A stretch of 64,000 nt of DNA from Oceanicoccus sagamiensis (GTDB taxonomy: Bacteria > Pseudomonadota > Gammaproteobacteria > Pseudomonadales > Dasaniaceae), in the NCBI RefSeq assembly GCF_002117105.1, contig NZ_CP019343.1, forward strand, positions 310,001 through 374,000, read 5' to 3'. The stretch's first letter is position 1. Each line of letters begins with the position of its first letter. Under the pieces are notes generated by a model. The model did no database searches. It was not told where the DNA came from and saw only the letters and a program-made list of their open reading frames with translations. This document shows positions 36,541-47,106 of the stretch, in pieces. Made by a program: the position numbers and the translations under genes.

Positions 36541-37503
36541 TTAATCAGCATAAAACTGATTAAAACGATCAATAAAAGTTTGCAGTTCATCTGCGGGTAA
36601 ATCATTCACCCCTGCTGCCGCTGCACGTCCACCGCCAGTGGCAAAACTGCGACACAATTCATCGGCGCCGGTTTTATTGTCTAGCGGTGCCCTTACGCTA
36701 ATTAAATAGTTACCATTAGCCTTAACGGTTAATACAGCATGGGCACGACTGGGCGTACCATTCGCAAGGTCGTTACTATAAACACCACTCACCCGTCTCG
36801 CCCAGGCTTCATTAGGCAAAATATAGGCAGCAACGGCGTCATTGGCAAATTCCGGCTTTAAGCTGGCGGCTGATGCCATATCGGAGTTATAACCATTCTC
36901 CAGTTTTTCAAAACTTTCGCGGCTATCATTGATAAAGTCAAAAGGGCTGGCATGAACACTGACCTTGCGATACAGCTCTTCAGGTGTGAAATGCAAATCA
37001 TCAAGGTTAGAGCCATAACCATTGTAGTTAATATATATCCCCAAATTTTCCAGGCTGCTTAACTGCTGCTCAGATAAATTCAGCGGCTTGGCCAAAACGT
37101 TAGCACTGTTTTTCAGGTTATCGCCAAAGGCCCCGGTAATAGCCCACTCAACAAACTGCCCGTTTAGGTGATGATTGACAAGGATACTGGTACACACATC
37201 GGCAGCCGGATTGATAATAGCCGTTAGCTTGTCACTCTCAGGAATATCACCTGCAAAATGGTGATCGACATAGAAGACTTCTGCACCGGCCTCTAAGGCC
37301 TGATGTAAACCCTCGCGATTTTTATCCAGAGAGATATCCAGCACGGTAATTTTATCACCGGCCTTGGCTTCTATTTTATCCATCAACTGGATATCACGCT
37401 TTACACCCGTGACCAGGGTGCTCTCAAGAGGTTCTGCATTGCGTAATTGAGTGAGGGCGCAAATGCCATCGGCATCGCCATTAAACAGATCGATATTTGC
37501 CAC
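36541..37503 (-). CDS. DHH-family phosphoesterase-like protein
   Basis: 320 residues from the GTG at 37503 (AGGA eight bases upstream); the longer frame to 37608 does not look coding at its start. DLFNGDADGICAL is the DHH motif I region, VDHHF motif III, ITGAFGDN motif IV, and GGGRAAAAG near the end is the DHHA1-like GGGH/R block. Members are manganese phosphodiesterases or exopolyphosphatases; specific role unknown. Separated from comEA by a perfect 10-bp hairpin. Confidence 0.8.
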   Translation of the reverse strand: MANIDLFNGDADGICALTQLRNAEPLESTLVTGVKRDIQLMDKIEAKAGDKITVLDISLDKNREGLHQALEAGAEVFYVDHHFAGDIPESDKLTAIINPAADVCTSILVNHHLNGQFVEWAITGAFGDNLKNSANVLAKPLNLSEQQLSSLENLGIYINYNGYGSNLDDLHFTPEELYRKVSVHASPFDFINDSRESFEKLENGYNSDMASAASLKPEFANDAVAAYILPNEAWARRVSGVYSNDLANGTPSRAHAVLTVKANGNYLISVRAPLDNKTGADELCRSFATGGGRAAAAGVNDLPADELQTFIDRFNQFYAD

Positions 37504-37599
37504 AGTAAAATTCCTACTAGTCAGAGCCAAAAAGCCGTTTATTGTTATGGGTGCTAGCTTAACACAGCAGCAGCTTTTGGCATCAACAAATAGAGGGAA

Positions 37600-37624
37600 T
37601 ACGACCACCTAAGCGGTGGTCGTA
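37600..37624. other. Perfect hairpin between the comEA-like and DHH genes
   Basis: TACGACCACC/GGTGGTCGTA with 5-base loop. No strong T run on either side, so it may be a weak terminator or RNA processing site. Confidence 0.55.
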
Positions 37625-37653
37625 GTAGTTTATTGCTATAAGGTTAGAACCGA

Positions 37654-37941
37654 TTACTCCAGAGTAATAGAGTCCCGGTTTTTGTTGAGCAAAGATTCAC
37701 CAATGCCTTTGACTGCTGTCAACTCTTCCAGTGCCTTAAAAGGCCCGTAGCTTTCGCGGTAAGCAATAATGGCCTCCGCTTTGCGAGTACCTACACCTTT
37801 AAGCGCTGCTGACAAAGTTTCAGCATCGGCGGTATTGATATTAACGGGGAGGTTCGGCTCTGCACTAAACGCCAAAGAAGGCAGTACCAAACCAGAAAGT
37901 GCTAATGACAGGGATAAAAAAATAGTACGGAATATACGCAT
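37654..37941 (-). CDS. ComEA-type helix-hairpin-helix protein
   Basis: 95 residues. Signal peptide ending SLAFSA, then NINTADAETLSAALKGVGTR and VKGIGESLL, a double helix-hairpin-helix DNA-binding domain. Exported ComEA-like proteins bind DNA in the periplasm and help DNA uptake; this short form lacks other competence genes nearby. An expression with the pyrF gene is possible. Confidence 0.9.
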   Translation of the reverse strand: MRIFRTIFLSLSLALSGLVLPSLAFSAEPNLPVNINTADAETLSAALKGVGTRKAEAIIAYRESYGPFKALEELTAVKGIGESLLNKNRDSITLE

Positions 37942-37980
37942 GATTACGCTCCTTGTAAGTAAGTTAAATAGTCCATTAAA

Positions 37981-38002
37981 CGGGTAAGATCCCGCTTACC
38001 CG
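37981..38002 (-). terminator. Possible terminator after pyrF
   Basis: 8-bp stem CGGGTAAG/CTTACCCG with ATCCCG loop, but only a short T run (GTTTAAT) follows on the minus strand. Confidence 0.5.
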
Positions 38003-38049
38003 AAGAATATTAACACAGCCAAAATAGCTGGCAATAGCCCTCTGCGTAT

Positions 38050-38745
38050 TTAATGCAGTTCCTGATTAATAGCTGCCAGCGCTGCAAGAGGATCAGCGTG
38101 CTGAGTAATAGGACGACCAATCACTAAATAGCTACTACCTGAAGCCATCGCTGAACTCGGAGTAGCTACCCGACGCTGATCACCTTGCTCAGCGTTGGCT
38201 GGACGAATACCCGGCGTGACTAATTGAAAATCACTGCCGATTTCTTTACGTAAAATATCAGTCTCCTGCGCAGAACAAACCACACCATCCAAACCGCACT
38301 CTTTGGTTAAACGCGCCAGGCGCACAACCTGATCAATAGGCTGGCAGTCTAAACCTATGCCCTGTAAATCTTGCTGCTCCATACTGGTTAAAACCGTCAC
38401 AGCAATCAGCGAGGGAGCCGACGAGTAGTTGACCAGCGCCTCTTTGGCCGCCTCCATCATTCTTGCGCCACCACTGGCATGCACATTAACCATCCAGACC
38501 CCCAAATCGGCCGCCGCTTTTACCGCACCCGCTACGGTATTGGGAATATCGTGAAATTTAAGGTCTAGAAAGACATCAAAACCACGGTCCTGAATGCTGC
38601 GCACCACCTGCGGCCCACAATGAGTAAATAATTCTTTGCCCACTTTTAAGCGACACTGTGAAGGATCAAGTTGGTCAGCCAGAGCTTCTACGGACGCTAA
38701 ATCCGAGTAATCCATGGCCACAATAACAGGGGATGTTGTTGTCAT
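38050..38745 (-). CDS. pyrF: Orotidine 5'-phosphate decarboxylase
   Basis: 231 residues from the ATG at 38745; a frame to 38832 overlaps lapB and is not used. VAMDYSD, the catalytic [10 protein letters not shown] near residue 61 with its Asp/Lys/Asp network, and the phosphate-binding VIGRPITQ are all present. Makes UMP from OMP. Follows lapB as in Pseudomonas relatives. Confidence 0.97.
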   Translation of the reverse strand: MTTTSPVIVAMDYSDLASVEALADQLDPSQCRLKVGKELFTHCGPQVVRSIQDRGFDVFLDLKFHDIPNTVAGAVKAAADLGVWMVNVHASGGARMMEAAKEALVNYSSAPSLIAVTVLTSMEQQDLQGIGLDCQPIDQVVRLARLTKECGLDGVVCSAQETDILRKEIGSDFQLVTPGIRPANAEQGDQRRVATPSSAMASGSSYLVIGRPITQHADPLAALAAINQELH

Positions 38746-38789
38746 AATTGCTAACTGCTCTCTAATCGTTGTTCGGTTTTTGTGCTCGC

Positions 38790-39983
38790 TTAATCGCCCT
38801 CGGCACCACGAATCGCTTTGACCTGCCCCCATTGTTTACAACCGGGGCACATCCAGTGCAAGCGCTTGCCGGAAAAACCACAGTGGTGGCATTGATACTG
38901 CGGTTTGCTTTGCATTAATTGCTCAATCAATAACTGTAAAATGCCCAGGCTTTCTTTTGACTGGCCGGAGCTATTAGCGATATGAAACTCCACCAACTTG
39001 GCCAAGCCACGTAAAGAGGGTCTCTTTTTAAGTTCCTGACCCAAAAAGCCTGCCGCAGCAACCACGCCCTTTTTAGCCGTAATATCATCGACTAAATGCA
39101 GCAACACACTGGCAGAGGGATAAATATCCAGACTTTCCATCATATAGCGATAAAAGCCCTCATCATCCCCCAAATGCTCAAAGCTGGATCTTAGTAGCTC
39201 TATGGTTTCCGGTATAAATACCGGGTCCTGGTCTCTGACTTTACGCAGGCTTTTAATCGCCTTGGCATAATGGCCGGTACGAAATTCTATATCCGCTATT
39301 AATAGCGATGCACGAACGCAGTTGCGATCATGGGACAGCGCTTTTTTTAACTGGGCGCGGGCAGAATGGTAATCATTTTTAACCAGTGATAATTCAGCCA
39401 ACTCACAACAATAGTGAGATAGCGCTGCGGTGATGGTTTTGTCCACTGGAGCAGCGGCTTTTAATAGCGAGCGCTTTGGCAATAACTGTTCAGCAACATC
39501 AATGGCCTGCTGCCATTCTTTTTCATCCTTGTAGATTTCCAGTAGGTGGCGCATGGCGGTTTCTTTGAGTTCAGGCGCTTCTTTAATCAGGTCATGTAAT
39601 AAGCGCTCAGCACGGTCCAGTAAACCGGCGCTGATAAAATCCCGGGCCAATTCCAAATGCGCCTGATGTAAATGAACCCTTGGCAGACTTGGCCTTGCCA
39701 ACAGGTTTTGATGGATACGAATAGCACGCTCAACCTCGCCTTTACGGCGCATCAGGTTGCCGACAGCGATATGGGTTTCAAGGGTTTCGCTATTGACCTC
39801 AAGAGCCTCGATAAAGGCATCCAGAGCACCATCTGGCTGGTCATTGATCAGGAAGTTTAAGCCTTTGTAGTATTGGTGATGCAGGGCACCCTCGTCGGCC
39901 GAAACCAAACGGCCACGCCGCCCCAACCACCAACCGATGGCGATAGCCGTAAATACCAGCAGTAATTGCCAGATATCAGCCAT
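38790..39983 (-). CDS. lapB: Lipopolysaccharide assembly protein LapB (YciM)
   Basis: 397 residues. N-terminal membrane anchor [15 protein letters not shown], at least six TPR-type repeats, and a C-terminal rubredoxin-like zinc module [18 protein letters not shown]. LapB recruits LpxC to the FtsH protease and so sets lipopolysaccharide synthesis. Its start is two bases after the lapA stop; lapA and lapB form a pair in most gammaproteobacteria. Confidence 0.97.
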   Translation of the reverse strand: MADIWQLLLVFTAIAIGWWLGRRGRLVSADEGALHHQYYKGLNFLINDQPDGALDAFIEALEVNSETLETHIAVGNLMRRKGEVERAIRIHQNLLARPSLPRVHLHQAHLELARDFISAGLLDRAERLLHDLIKEAPELKETAMRHLLEIYKDEKEWQQAIDVAEQLLPKRSLLKAAAPVDKTITAALSHYCCELAELSLVKNDYHSARAQLKKALSHDRNCVRASLLIADIEFRTGHYAKAIKSLRKVRDQDPVFIPETIELLRSSFEHLGDDEGFYRYMMESLDIYPSASVLLHLVDDITAKKGVVAAAGFLGQELKKRPSLRGLAKLVEFHIANSSGQSKESLGILQLLIEQLMQSKPQYQCHHCGFSGKRLHWMCPGCKQWGQVKAIRGAEGD

Positions 39984-39985
39984 AA

Positions 39986-40321
39986 TTAGCTCTTGCTACC
40001 TTTATTAGGTTTGACGGTAACCGGGGTTCGAAAATCCGAAGTACGCAGCTTTGCCAGCTCTTTTTCTCGCTTATCCAGCTTACGCTGTAATAACAGACCC
40101 TGACTTTTAAGGCGGATAATCGCAGCACTACTGACCAACAAGCCGGCGATGCCACCGACGGCAAAAGCCAGTAACACCCAAAGCGATACACGCTGCTCAG
40201 GCAGCTGGACAATCAGTAGGTCCAACGCCGCTTTATCGGTATTTTGGATAGAGAACAAGACCCCAAAAGCCAGCACGACGATTAATAAGCATCCGACCAA
40301 TAAACGCTGTAAAGAGCGCAC
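39986..40321 (-). CDS. lapA: Lipopolysaccharide assembly protein LapA (DUF1049)
   Basis: 111 residues. Two transmembrane helices (LLVGCLLIVVLAFGVLFSIQ and WVLLAFAVGGIAGLLVSSAA) and a basic coiled-coil tail. Partner of LapB. It is separated from ihfB by 211 bases containing a terminator and a dispersed repeat. Confidence 0.92.
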   Translation of the reverse strand: MRSLQRLLVGCLLIVVLAFGVLFSIQNTDKAALDLLIVQLPEQRVSLWVLLAFAVGGIAGLLVSSAAIIRLKSQGLLLQRKLDKREKELAKLRTSDFRTPVTVKPNKGSKS

Positions 40322-40356
40322 GTTTAACCCCTCTTAATTCCGCCCCGAATAACACT

Positions 40357-40431
40357 GTAGGGTGGATTATAATCCACCCTACTTACAAGTATGTTTACAG
40401 GCGTGTTTTGGTGGATTTTAATCCACCCTAC
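40357..40431. repeat. Dispersed double-palindrome repeat, copy 4 (ihfB-lapA spacer)
   Basis: Outer GTAG/CTAC with arms GGTGGATTATAATCCACC (40361-40378) and GGTGGATTTTAATCCACC (40410-40427). Confidence 0.9.
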
Positions 40432-40451
40432 TATCTGCAAGTAGCAGACAT

Positions 40452-40484
40452 AAAAAAACGGCATGATCACTAGACCATACCGTT
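40452..40484 (-). terminator. Terminator after ihfB
   Basis: Imperfect stem (ACGGTATGGTC with GATCATGCCGT) followed on the minus strand by seven T. It separates the rpsA-ihfB transcript from lapAB. Confidence 0.65.
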
Positions 40485-40532
40485 CATATTCAGTTTCTGC
40501 AATACGGCACTAAGGCCACTATATCGAACAGG

Positions 40533-40832
40533 TCAACCTCGCTGCAGACTCTCGTTAACGCGCTCCCGCATTTCTTTGCCGGGCTTGAAGTGAGGTACAT
40601 ACTTACCACTCAACTCAACGGTTTCGCCTGTTTTAGGGTTGCGACCCTGACGTGGCTCCCGGTAATGGAGCGAGAAGCTGCCAAAACCACGAATTTCTAT
40701 ACGTTCACCGGTCGCCAATGTCTGCGACATTTGCTCGATAACTGTCTTAACTGCTAACTCTACATCCTTAAGGGACAACTGAGTTTGCCGTGACGCAATG
40801 CGCTCTATAAGCTCAGATTTTGTCATATCCAC
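40533..40832 (-). CDS. ihfB: Integration host factor subunit beta
   Basis: 99 residues. Carries [22 protein letters not shown] in parts ([22 protein letters not shown]), the beta-arm with the intercalating proline. Forms IHF with the ihfA product. Follows rpsA after 140 bases, as in E. coli. Confidence 0.98.
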   Translation of the reverse strand: MDMTKSELIERIASRQTQLSLKDVELAVKTVIEQMSQTLATGERIEIRGFGSFSLHYREPRQGRNPKTGETVELSGKYVPHFKPGKEMRERVNESLQRG

Positions 40833-40972
40833 TACCCGTTACTTATTCCTAGACTAACTAACTAGGACAAGAGTAGCACCGGATAGCGATATGCGCTAAT
40901 TATTAATAGGGGAAAAATTCACCCCCATCAACAACTTAGCGCAAAACGTGAACTAATACAGACTTAGGAATC

Positions 40973-42649
40973 TTACTCTTTACCATCCATTTGGGCCTTG
41001 ATCAGGTCACCAATGGTGGCAGGAGCAGCAGCTTCTGCTTCAGATTCTTTATGCGCTTTAATGGCTTCTTTCTCATCAGCCATATCTTTAGCCTTGATAG
41101 ACAGTGCAATAGTACGATTCTTACGATCAACAGTGATGATCTTAACTTCGACTTCTTCACCTTCTTTCAGGGCATTGCGAGCATCTTCAACCTTGTCGCG
41201 GCTGATTTCAGAGGCTTTCAAAGTACCTTCGATATCGCCAGACAGAGTCACGATAGCTGCTTTAGCGTCAACTTCTTTGATCACGCCTTTAACGATGCTG
41301 TTCTTATCGTTTTCAGTCACGTAGTCATTGAATGGATCGTCTTCTAACTGCTTGATACCTAAAGAAATTCTCTCACGCTCAGGGTCTACAGACAGGATAA
41401 CAGTCTCAATCTCGTCGCCTTTCTTGTACTTGCGAACGGCTTCTTCGCCAGTCTCGTTCCAAGAGATATCAGACAAGTGAACCAGACCGTCGATAGCACC
41501 GTCCAGACCGATAAAGATACCGAAGTCAGTAATAGACTTGATAGCACCAGAGATCTTGTCGCCTTTGTTGAACTGACGGCCAAAGGCATCCCATGGATTT
41601 TCCATACACTGCTTGATACCCAGAGAGATACGACGACGTTCTTCGTCGATATCCAGGATCATCACTTCCACTTCATCACCCAGGTTAACAACCTTGGATG
41701 GGTGGATGTTCTTGTTAGTCCAATCCATTTCAGAGACGTGAACCAGACCTTCAACACCTTCTTCGATCTCGGCAAAACAACCGTAATCAGTCAGGTTAGT
41801 GATAGTGGCCTGTACACGGGCACCTTCTGGATAGCGACCAGTGATAGAAACCCAAGGATCTTCACCCAGCTGCTTAAGGCCAAGAGAAACACGGTTACGC
41901 TCACGGTCAAATTTCAAGACTTTAACGTCGATTTCGTCACCAACATTAACAATTTCTGATGGGTGCTTGATACGCTTCCAAGCCATATCAGTGATGTGCA
42001 ACAGGCCGTCTACACCGCCTAGATCAACGAAAGCACCGTAGTCAGTCAGGTTCTTAACGATACCCTTAACAGACTGACCTTCCTGTAGAGTTGCTAGCAA
42101 CTCATCACGCTCGGCACTGTTAGCATCTTCCATAACAGCACGACGAGAAACAACAACGTTGTTGCGCTTCTGGTCTAGCTTAATCACTTTAAATTCCAGC
42201 TCTTTACCTTCAAGGTGAGTAGTCTCACGAACTGGACGTACATCAACCAGAGAACCCGGTAAGAATGCGCGGATAGAATTAACGTCAACGGTGAAACCAC
42301 CCTTAACTTTACCGTTGATAACACCGATAACTGACTCTTCGCCAGCGTAAGCGGCTTCAAGTACTTTCCAGGCTTCAGCGCGCTTGGCTTTTTCGCGGGA
42401 CAGTTTGGTAGCACCCCAACCGTCTTCAACCGCTTCTAGCGCAACCTGTACTTCGTCACCAACTTCTAATGAAAGCTCACCGCTCTCACTAACAAATTCG
42501 CTGCGTGGGATAACGCCTTCTGATTTCAGACCAGCGTGAACAGTTACCCAATCGCTATCAATATCGATAACTACGCCGGTTACAATTGAACCAGGCTTCA
42601 TATCGATAGTATTTAAACTTTCTTCAAATAAATCCGCAAAACTTTCCAT
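40973..42649 (-). CDS. rpsA: Small ribosomal subunit protein bS1
   Basis: 558 residues, as in E. coli (557). Six S1 RNA-binding repeats, visible by the repeated [25 protein letters not shown] pattern in fragments ([52 protein letters not shown]). Binds mRNA leaders to the 30S subunit and represses its own translation. The leader contains a perfect 8-bp hairpin at 42722-42742. Confidence 0.98.
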   Translation of the reverse strand: MESFADLFEESLNTIDMKPGSIVTGVVIDIDSDWVTVHAGLKSEGVIPRSEFVSESGELSLEVGDEVQVALEAVEDGWGATKLSREKAKRAEAWKVLEAAYAGEESVIGVINGKVKGGFTVDVNSIRAFLPGSLVDVRPVRETTHLEGKELEFKVIKLDQKRNNVVVSRRAVMEDANSAERDELLATLQEGQSVKGIVKNLTDYGAFVDLGGVDGLLHITDMAWKRIKHPSEIVNVGDEIDVKVLKFDRERNRVSLGLKQLGEDPWVSITGRYPEGARVQATITNLTDYGCFAEIEEGVEGLVHVSEMDWTNKNIHPSKVVNLGDEVEVMILDIDEERRRISLGIKQCMENPWDAFGRQFNKGDKISGAIKSITDFGIFIGLDGAIDGLVHLSDISWNETGEEAVRKYKKGDEIETVILSVDPERERISLGIKQLEDDPFNDYVTENDKNSIVKGVIKEVDAKAAIVTLSGDIEGTLKASEISRDKVEDARNALKEGEEVEVKIITVDRKNRTIALSIKAKDMADEKEAIKAHKESEAEAAAPATIGDLIKAQMDGKE

Positions 42650-42721
42650 TACTCTATATACCTATTTATAAGCTGGCAGAAAAACCTGACTTTTTGGAAG
42701 TCGGGGGGTTTTATCTACCCT

Positions 42722-42742
42722 CCATAGGACCAGCTCCTATGG
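42722..42742 (-). promoter_or_regulatory. Hairpin in the rpsA leader
   Basis: CCATAGGA/TCCTATGG with 5-base loop, about 73 bases before the rpsA start. In E. coli S1 represses through stem-loops in this leader; equivalence is inference. Confidence 0.55.
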
Positions 42743-42814
42743 GCCATTTACAAAAAATCCATACGAAGCGACAGCTGGAATCTCACCTCGAATGGAACGT
42801 TAAATCTTTTGAAA

Positions 42815-43501
42815 TCAAACAGTTAGGATGGTGCTCTTGACCTTATCCAGTACTTGCTTAAACACATCCTCAATCGCTGTGCCGGTGCTATCGATTACTA
42901 TGGCATCGTCAGCGGGCTTTAGCGGCGCTACCGGGCGGTTCATATCCCGCTCATCGCGCAATTGGATGTCCTTCAAAAGGGCGGCGAGATTAACACTTTC
43001 CCCCTTGGCTTTCAACTGCTTATAGCGCCGCTCTGCGCGTTCTTCGGCGGAGGCTATCAGGTAGATTTTGACCGGGGCATCGGTAAATATCACCGTCCCC
43101 ATATCACGGCCATCAGCAACCAGCCCCGGGGACTTGGCAAAGCCTCTTTGCAGGCCCTTTAAAGCGTCTCGAACCGGGTTATGGACCGCCACATAGGAAG
43201 CTAATGTGCCCGTAGTTTCAGAGCGCACTTCATTGCTGATATCCTCGCCATCCAGCAATACAGCTGAAGGCTCCCCTGGCTCTCCGGGGCGAAACTCAAC
43301 ATCGAGATTAGCCGCCAAATCTGCCAGCGCCGCGTCATCATCAAAAGGCACGCCCTTGCGCTCGGCCGCCAAGCCCACAATCCGGTATAAGGCACCGCTA
43401 TCCAGTAAGTGCCAGCCAAGCTCTTTGGCCAATAACTGGCAAATAGTGCCTTTGCCCGAACCGCTGGGGCCATCGATGGTAACTACAGGTACGGTATTCA
43501 T
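42815..43501 (-). CDS. cmk: Cytidylate kinase
   Basis: 228 residues from the ATG at 43501; a frame to 43684 overlaps aroA and is rejected. P-loop GPSGSGKGT at residues 11-19, then [29 protein letters not shown] and [10 protein letters not shown], all typical. Phosphorylates CMP and dCMP. The ATG is one base after the aroA stop (TGATATG), so translation is coupled. Confidence 0.97.
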   Translation of the reverse strand: MNTVPVVTIDGPSGSGKGTICQLLAKELGWHLLDSGALYRIVGLAAERKGVPFDDDAALADLAANLDVEFRPGEPGEPSAVLLDGEDISNEVRSETTGTLASYVAVHNPVRDALKGLQRGFAKSPGLVADGRDMGTVIFTDAPVKIYLIASAEERAERRYKQLKAKGESVNLAALLKDIQLRDERDMNRPVAPLKPADDAIVIDSTGTAIEDVFKQVLDKVKSTILTV

Positions 43502-43502
43502 A

Positions 43503-44792
43503 TCAGGCACAGATTTTTCCAAATAACTCAAAATAGGTGGGGAAGGTTTTAGCGGTGCAGCCTGGGTCATTAATGGTAATCGCGGCATCACCCATGGCTG
43601 CCAGCGAAAAACACATGGCGACACGGTGATCATCATAGGTATCAATCGCCGCAGACGTAATCCTGGCGGGAGGGGTGATTTCAATAAAGTCCTCCCCCTC
43701 TACCACTTCAGCGCCTACTTTTCTTAGCTCGGTGGCCATTGCCGTTAAACGGTCGGTTTCTTTAACGCGCCAGTTATAGACATTGCGAATTCTGGTCGGG
43801 CCATTGGCAAATAATGCGGTAGTGGCAATGGTCATTGCCGCATCGGGGATATGGTTAAGGTCAACATCGACCCCATCCAGCTTTGCTTTACTGGCTTCTA
43901 TATAGTCTTCACCATAGCTAATCTCGGCACCCATTTGCGCAAGCACATCAGCAAAACGGATATCTCCCTGTACGGAGTTTTTGCCAACACCATAGACTCT
44001 TACGGTACCGCCACTAATTGCAGCCGCAGCTAAAAAGTAAGAGGCCGATGAAGCATCTCCCTCCACCATAATCTCACCCGGTGAGCGATAACTTTGCCCG
44101 CCAGTAACCGAGAAGCTCTGGTAATCATTGTTGGTGACGCTAACGCCAAATTTGGCCATTAGGTCCAGTGTAATATCGATATAAGGCTTGGACACCAAAT
44201 CACCTTTTACTGTGATCGTAATATCTTCACTGGCCAAGGGGGCTGACATTAATAAGGCGGTTAAAAACTGGCTGGAAATACTGCCATCAATTGCAATCTC
44301 ACCGCCAGTCAGGCCGGTACCGGTAATTTTCAAAGGCGGATAACCCGCAGCCTGCAAATACTCAATATTGGCACCCAAAGGCAACAAGGCATCAACCAAA
44401 TGCTTAATGGGGCGTTCAAACATACGAGGCTCACCGGTCAGGGTAAAGTCGCCGCCACCTAAACATAGTGCAGCCGTTAGAGGCCGCATAGCCGTACCGG
44501 CATTACCCAAAAACAACTCATAACGACCTGAAGCAACCAGCGCACCGCCCTTGCCTTTCACCAGACAGACACTGCGGTCATCAGACAACTGATAATCCAC
44601 ACCCAGCTGCTCAAGGGCATTTAACATGTGGCGAATATCATCCGAATCCAGCAGGTTTTTAATCCGGGTTTCACCCTCAGCCAACGCGGCTAACAGCAAG
44701 GCACGGTTAGACAGGCTCTTGGAACCGGGAATAATCACTTCACCATTCACACCAGCGATTGGCTGGAGCACAAGTTGTTCAAGGGACGACAT
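43503..44792 (-). CDS. aroA: 3-phosphoshikimate 1-carboxyvinyltransferase (EPSP synthase)
   Basis: 429 residues. [19 protein letters not shown] (PEP/shikimate site) and [11 protein letters not shown] (residues about 92-102, the glyphosate-sensitive class I form), plus [15 protein letters not shown]. Sixth step of the shikimate pathway. In Pseudomonas it is fused to TyrA; here it is separate, with 146 bases and a repeat between. Confidence 0.97.
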   Translation of the reverse strand: MSSLEQLVLQPIAGVNGEVIIPGSKSLSNRALLLAALAEGETRIKNLLDSDDIRHMLNALEQLGVDYQLSDDRSVCLVKGKGGALVASGRYELFLGNAGTAMRPLTAALCLGGGDFTLTGEPRMFERPIKHLVDALLPLGANIEYLQAAGYPPLKITGTGLTGGEIAIDGSISSQFLTALLMSAPLASEDITITVKGDLVSKPYIDITLDLMAKFGVSVTNNDYQSFSVTGGQSYRSPGEIMVEGDASSASYFLAAAAISGGTVRVYGVGKNSVQGDIRFADVLAQMGAEISYGEDYIEASKAKLDGVDVDLNHIPDAAMTIATTALFANGPTRIRNVYNWRVKETDRLTAMATELRKVGAEVVEGEDFIEITPPARITSAAIDTYDDHRVAMCFSLAAMGDAAITINDPGCTAKTFPTYFELFGKICA

Positions 44793-44833
44793 GGATAAGC
44801 TCTATAAAAAAAGGGGGTGCATATTAGCATATT

Positions 44834-44903
44834 GTAGGGTGGATTATAATCCACCGTTTGTACCTACTCCGGGTAGCGGTTGGTGGATTGCAATCCACCC
44901 TAC
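44834..44903. repeat. Dispersed double-palindrome repeat, copy 5 (tyrA-aroA spacer)
   Basis: GTAG plus GGTGGATTATAATCCACC (44838-44855) and GGTGGATTGCAATCCACC plus CTAC (44882-44903). Confidence 0.9.
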
Positions 44904-44938
44904 GGGTATGGAATTTCAAGGGCAGGAAGACAGAGAGA

Positions 44939-45826
44939 TTACTTTTGTTGCTCTTCAAGCATTTGCGCAAACTTATCCCTGGCGGATTTAGCCCGGGTAA
45001 AAGAAGCAACAATATTTTCACTATCACCATCGGCTATCGCCTGACGTAAATCACCTAATTGATCACTAAACGTATCAATCATTTTTAACAGCGCATCGCG
45101 GTTGGCCAGTGAAATCTCATGCCACATGGTTGGGTCGCTGGAGGCGATACGGGTAAAGTCACGAAAACCACCCGCCGCAAAACGGAAAATATTTTGTTGC
45201 TCAGGATTACCTGCAAGAGCATCAACCAGGGTATAGGCCAGAATATGCGGTAAATGGCTGGTGGCAGCCAGAACTTCATCATGCTCATCCACCGGCATTT
45301 CTACCAGGTCAGCGCCAGTCGATTCCCAAAGGGATTTTACAGCTTGCAAGGCATCAGGGTTGGTTTCTTCAGTGGGCGTAAGAATCACACGGTGATTAAC
45401 AAACAGGTCTGCCTTCGCAGCATCTACGCCACTTTGCTCAGAGCCAGCAATCGGATGACCCAACACCAAATTGGGCGGCACTTTACCAAAGGCTTGCTTA
45501 GCAGCGACCAGCAAGTTTCCTTTAACACTCGCCACATCAGTAATAATAACGTGCTCATCGACCATCGACACTAACTGCTTAATCATATCCGCTGCAATTA
45601 AAGTCGGTGTCGCTACCACAATTAAATCAGCACCTTTAACTGCTTCATTTAAGTCTAGGCTATAGCGATCAATAACACCCAGCTCCAGGCCTTTCTTTAA
45701 GGAAACCTCGCGACGCCCCCAGCCAACAATTTCGCCGCTAAAGCCATTGGCCTTTAACGCCTTTGCCAGCGAGCCGCCAATTAAGCCAACCGCCAAAATA
45801 GTAATTTGATCAATCGCAATGGTCAT
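44939..45826 (-). CDS. tyrA: Prephenate/arogenate dehydrogenase
   Basis: 295 residues. NAD-binding loop GLIGGSLAKAL (residues 14-24), prephenate-site VLGHPIAGSEQSGVDAA, and HDEVLAATSHLPHILAYTLV with the substrate histidines. Oxidative decarboxylation of prephenate in tyrosine synthesis. 27 bases after hisC. Confidence 0.95.
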   Translation of the reverse strand: MTIAIDQITILAVGLIGGSLAKALKANGFSGEIVGWGRREVSLKKGLELGVIDRYSLDLNEAVKGADLIVVATPTLIAADMIKQLVSMVDEHVIITDVASVKGNLLVAAKQAFGKVPPNLVLGHPIAGSEQSGVDAAKADLFVNHRVILTPTEETNPDALQAVKSLWESTGADLVEMPVDEHDEVLAATSHLPHILAYTLVDALAGNPEQQNIFRFAAGGFRDFTRIASSDPTMWHEISLANRDALLKMIDTFSDQLGDLRQAIADGDSENIVASFTRAKSARDKFAQMLEEQQK

Positions 45827-45853
45827 GGAGTGATTAAACCTAACTAGTTTTTG

Positions 45854-46957
45854 TTATAAAACTTTCTTTAAGGCATCTAACAATGCCGTGTTTTCTGCTT
45901 CAAGGCCTATAGAAACCCGAAGATGATTAGGCATTTCATAAATACCCACCGGGCGTACAATAACACCTTCCTTTAATAGTTTTTGATAAAGCTCAGCAGT
46001 ATCTGTTGCAAACTCAACCGCGATAAAGTTGCCAGCGGAGGGGATATACGTCAATCCCAACGTATCAAAACCCTGGGTCAACTGCTTCATACCCTCGGCA
46101 TTGACTTGCCTGCCCTGCTGCAAATACTCATCATCAGCCAACACAGCCTGTGCAGCCGCCAAAGCCATAGAGTTCACATTAAATGGTGCACGCACTCGAT
46201 TTAACACATCGGTAATTTCAGGGGACGCAATCGCATAACCAACTCTTAAAGCCGCCAAACCATAAGCCTTGGAAAAAGTACGCGTTACAATCAGATTGGG
46301 ATAGTGCTTAAGCAACGCCACACCATCTACCGAATCATCATCGCTGGCTTCTACATATTCAAAATACGCCTCGTCTAAAACCACAACTACATTGGCTGGC
46401 ACCTTATCTAAAAAATTAACCAGCGAGGCCTCGTCAACCACGGTACCGGTAGGATTGTTGGGGTTAGCAATAAAAAGCAGCTGGGTATCATCAGCAATGG
46501 CATCGGCCATAGCATTCAGATCATGCCCCCAGTCTTTGGCTTTGGTGACAATCGAACGGCCGCTACAGGCTTGAATCGCCAAGGGGTAAACAATAAAAGC
46601 GTGCTGGGAATAAACGGCAGATTTTCCCGGCTCTATATAAGCACGGGTAATCAGTTCTAATACATCATTGGAACCGTTGCCCAAGGTGATTTGCTCAGCA
46701 GCAACACCCAACTTATTCGCCAGGGCCGCCTTAAGCTCAAAACCATTACTATCGGGATAACGGGCAATCTCAGCGGCCGCCTTATCCACAGCCGCCAATA
46801 CGTTAGGGCTGGGCCCCAGAGGGTTTTCATTGCTGGCCAGCTTCACGATATGCTTAAGCCCCAGCTCACGCTGCAACTCTTCAATCGGCTTGCCCGCCTG
46901 ATACGGACTTAAACCCTGCACGCCCTGATTGGCCAAAGCGATATAATCACAACTCAC
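45854..46957 (-). CDS. hisC: HisC-like histidinol-phosphate/aromatic aminotransferase (second paralogue)
   Basis: 367 residues. KLASNENPLGPSP at the N-terminus, LFIANPNNPTGT, the aspartate/tyrosine PLP site VLDEAYFEYVE, and TFSKAYGLAALRVGYA with the Schiff-base lysine. In Pseudomonas relatives this paralogue sits at the head of an aroF/pheA-hisC-tyrA operon and makes tyrosine/phenylalanine as well as histidinol phosphate. Here serC and pheA are missing upstream; a PEP-CTERM gene takes their place. Confidence 0.92.
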   Translation of the reverse strand: MSCDYIALANQGVQGLSPYQAGKPIEELQRELGLKHIVKLASNENPLGPSPNVLAAVDKAAAEIARYPDSNGFELKAALANKLGVAAEQITLGNGSNDVLELITRAYIEPGKSAVYSQHAFIVYPLAIQACSGRSIVTKAKDWGHDLNAMADAIADDTQLLFIANPNNPTGTVVDEASLVNFLDKVPANVVVVLDEAYFEYVEASDDDSVDGVALLKHYPNLIVTRTFSKAYGLAALRVGYAIASPEITDVLNRVRAPFNVNSMALAAAQAVLADDEYLQQGRQVNAEGMKQLTQGFDTLGLTYIPSAGNFIAVEFATDTAELYQKLLKEGVIVRPVGIYEMPNHLRVSIGLEAENTALLDALKKVL

Positions 46958-47048
46958 TTGTTATCTCCAACGGGTAAAAGCGGCATATTGTAAAGCAATG
47001 CGCCCTGACAGGCGACTGCCTATAGGCTGGCGTTTTTTAAACCCATAA

Positions 47049-47074
47049 AAAAACCAGCCCTTGGGCTGGTTCTT
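47049..47074 (-). terminator. Terminator of the PEP-CTERM gene
   Basis: Stem AACCAGCCC/GGGCTGGTT with loop TT; T run on the minus strand (A6 on plus). Between the PEP-CTERM gene and hisC. Confidence 0.8.
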
Positions 47075-47106
47075 TATACATTCATTGCGCAGCTAAGGCC
47101 GAAGGC

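Noticed and set aside
38746-38832. N-terminal extension of pyrF
   Set aside because: It overlaps lapB and has no family match; [15 protein letters not shown] is the standard start.
43502-43684. N-terminal extension of cmk
   Set aside because: It lies inside aroA in another frame; the P-loop and ribosome context start at 43501.
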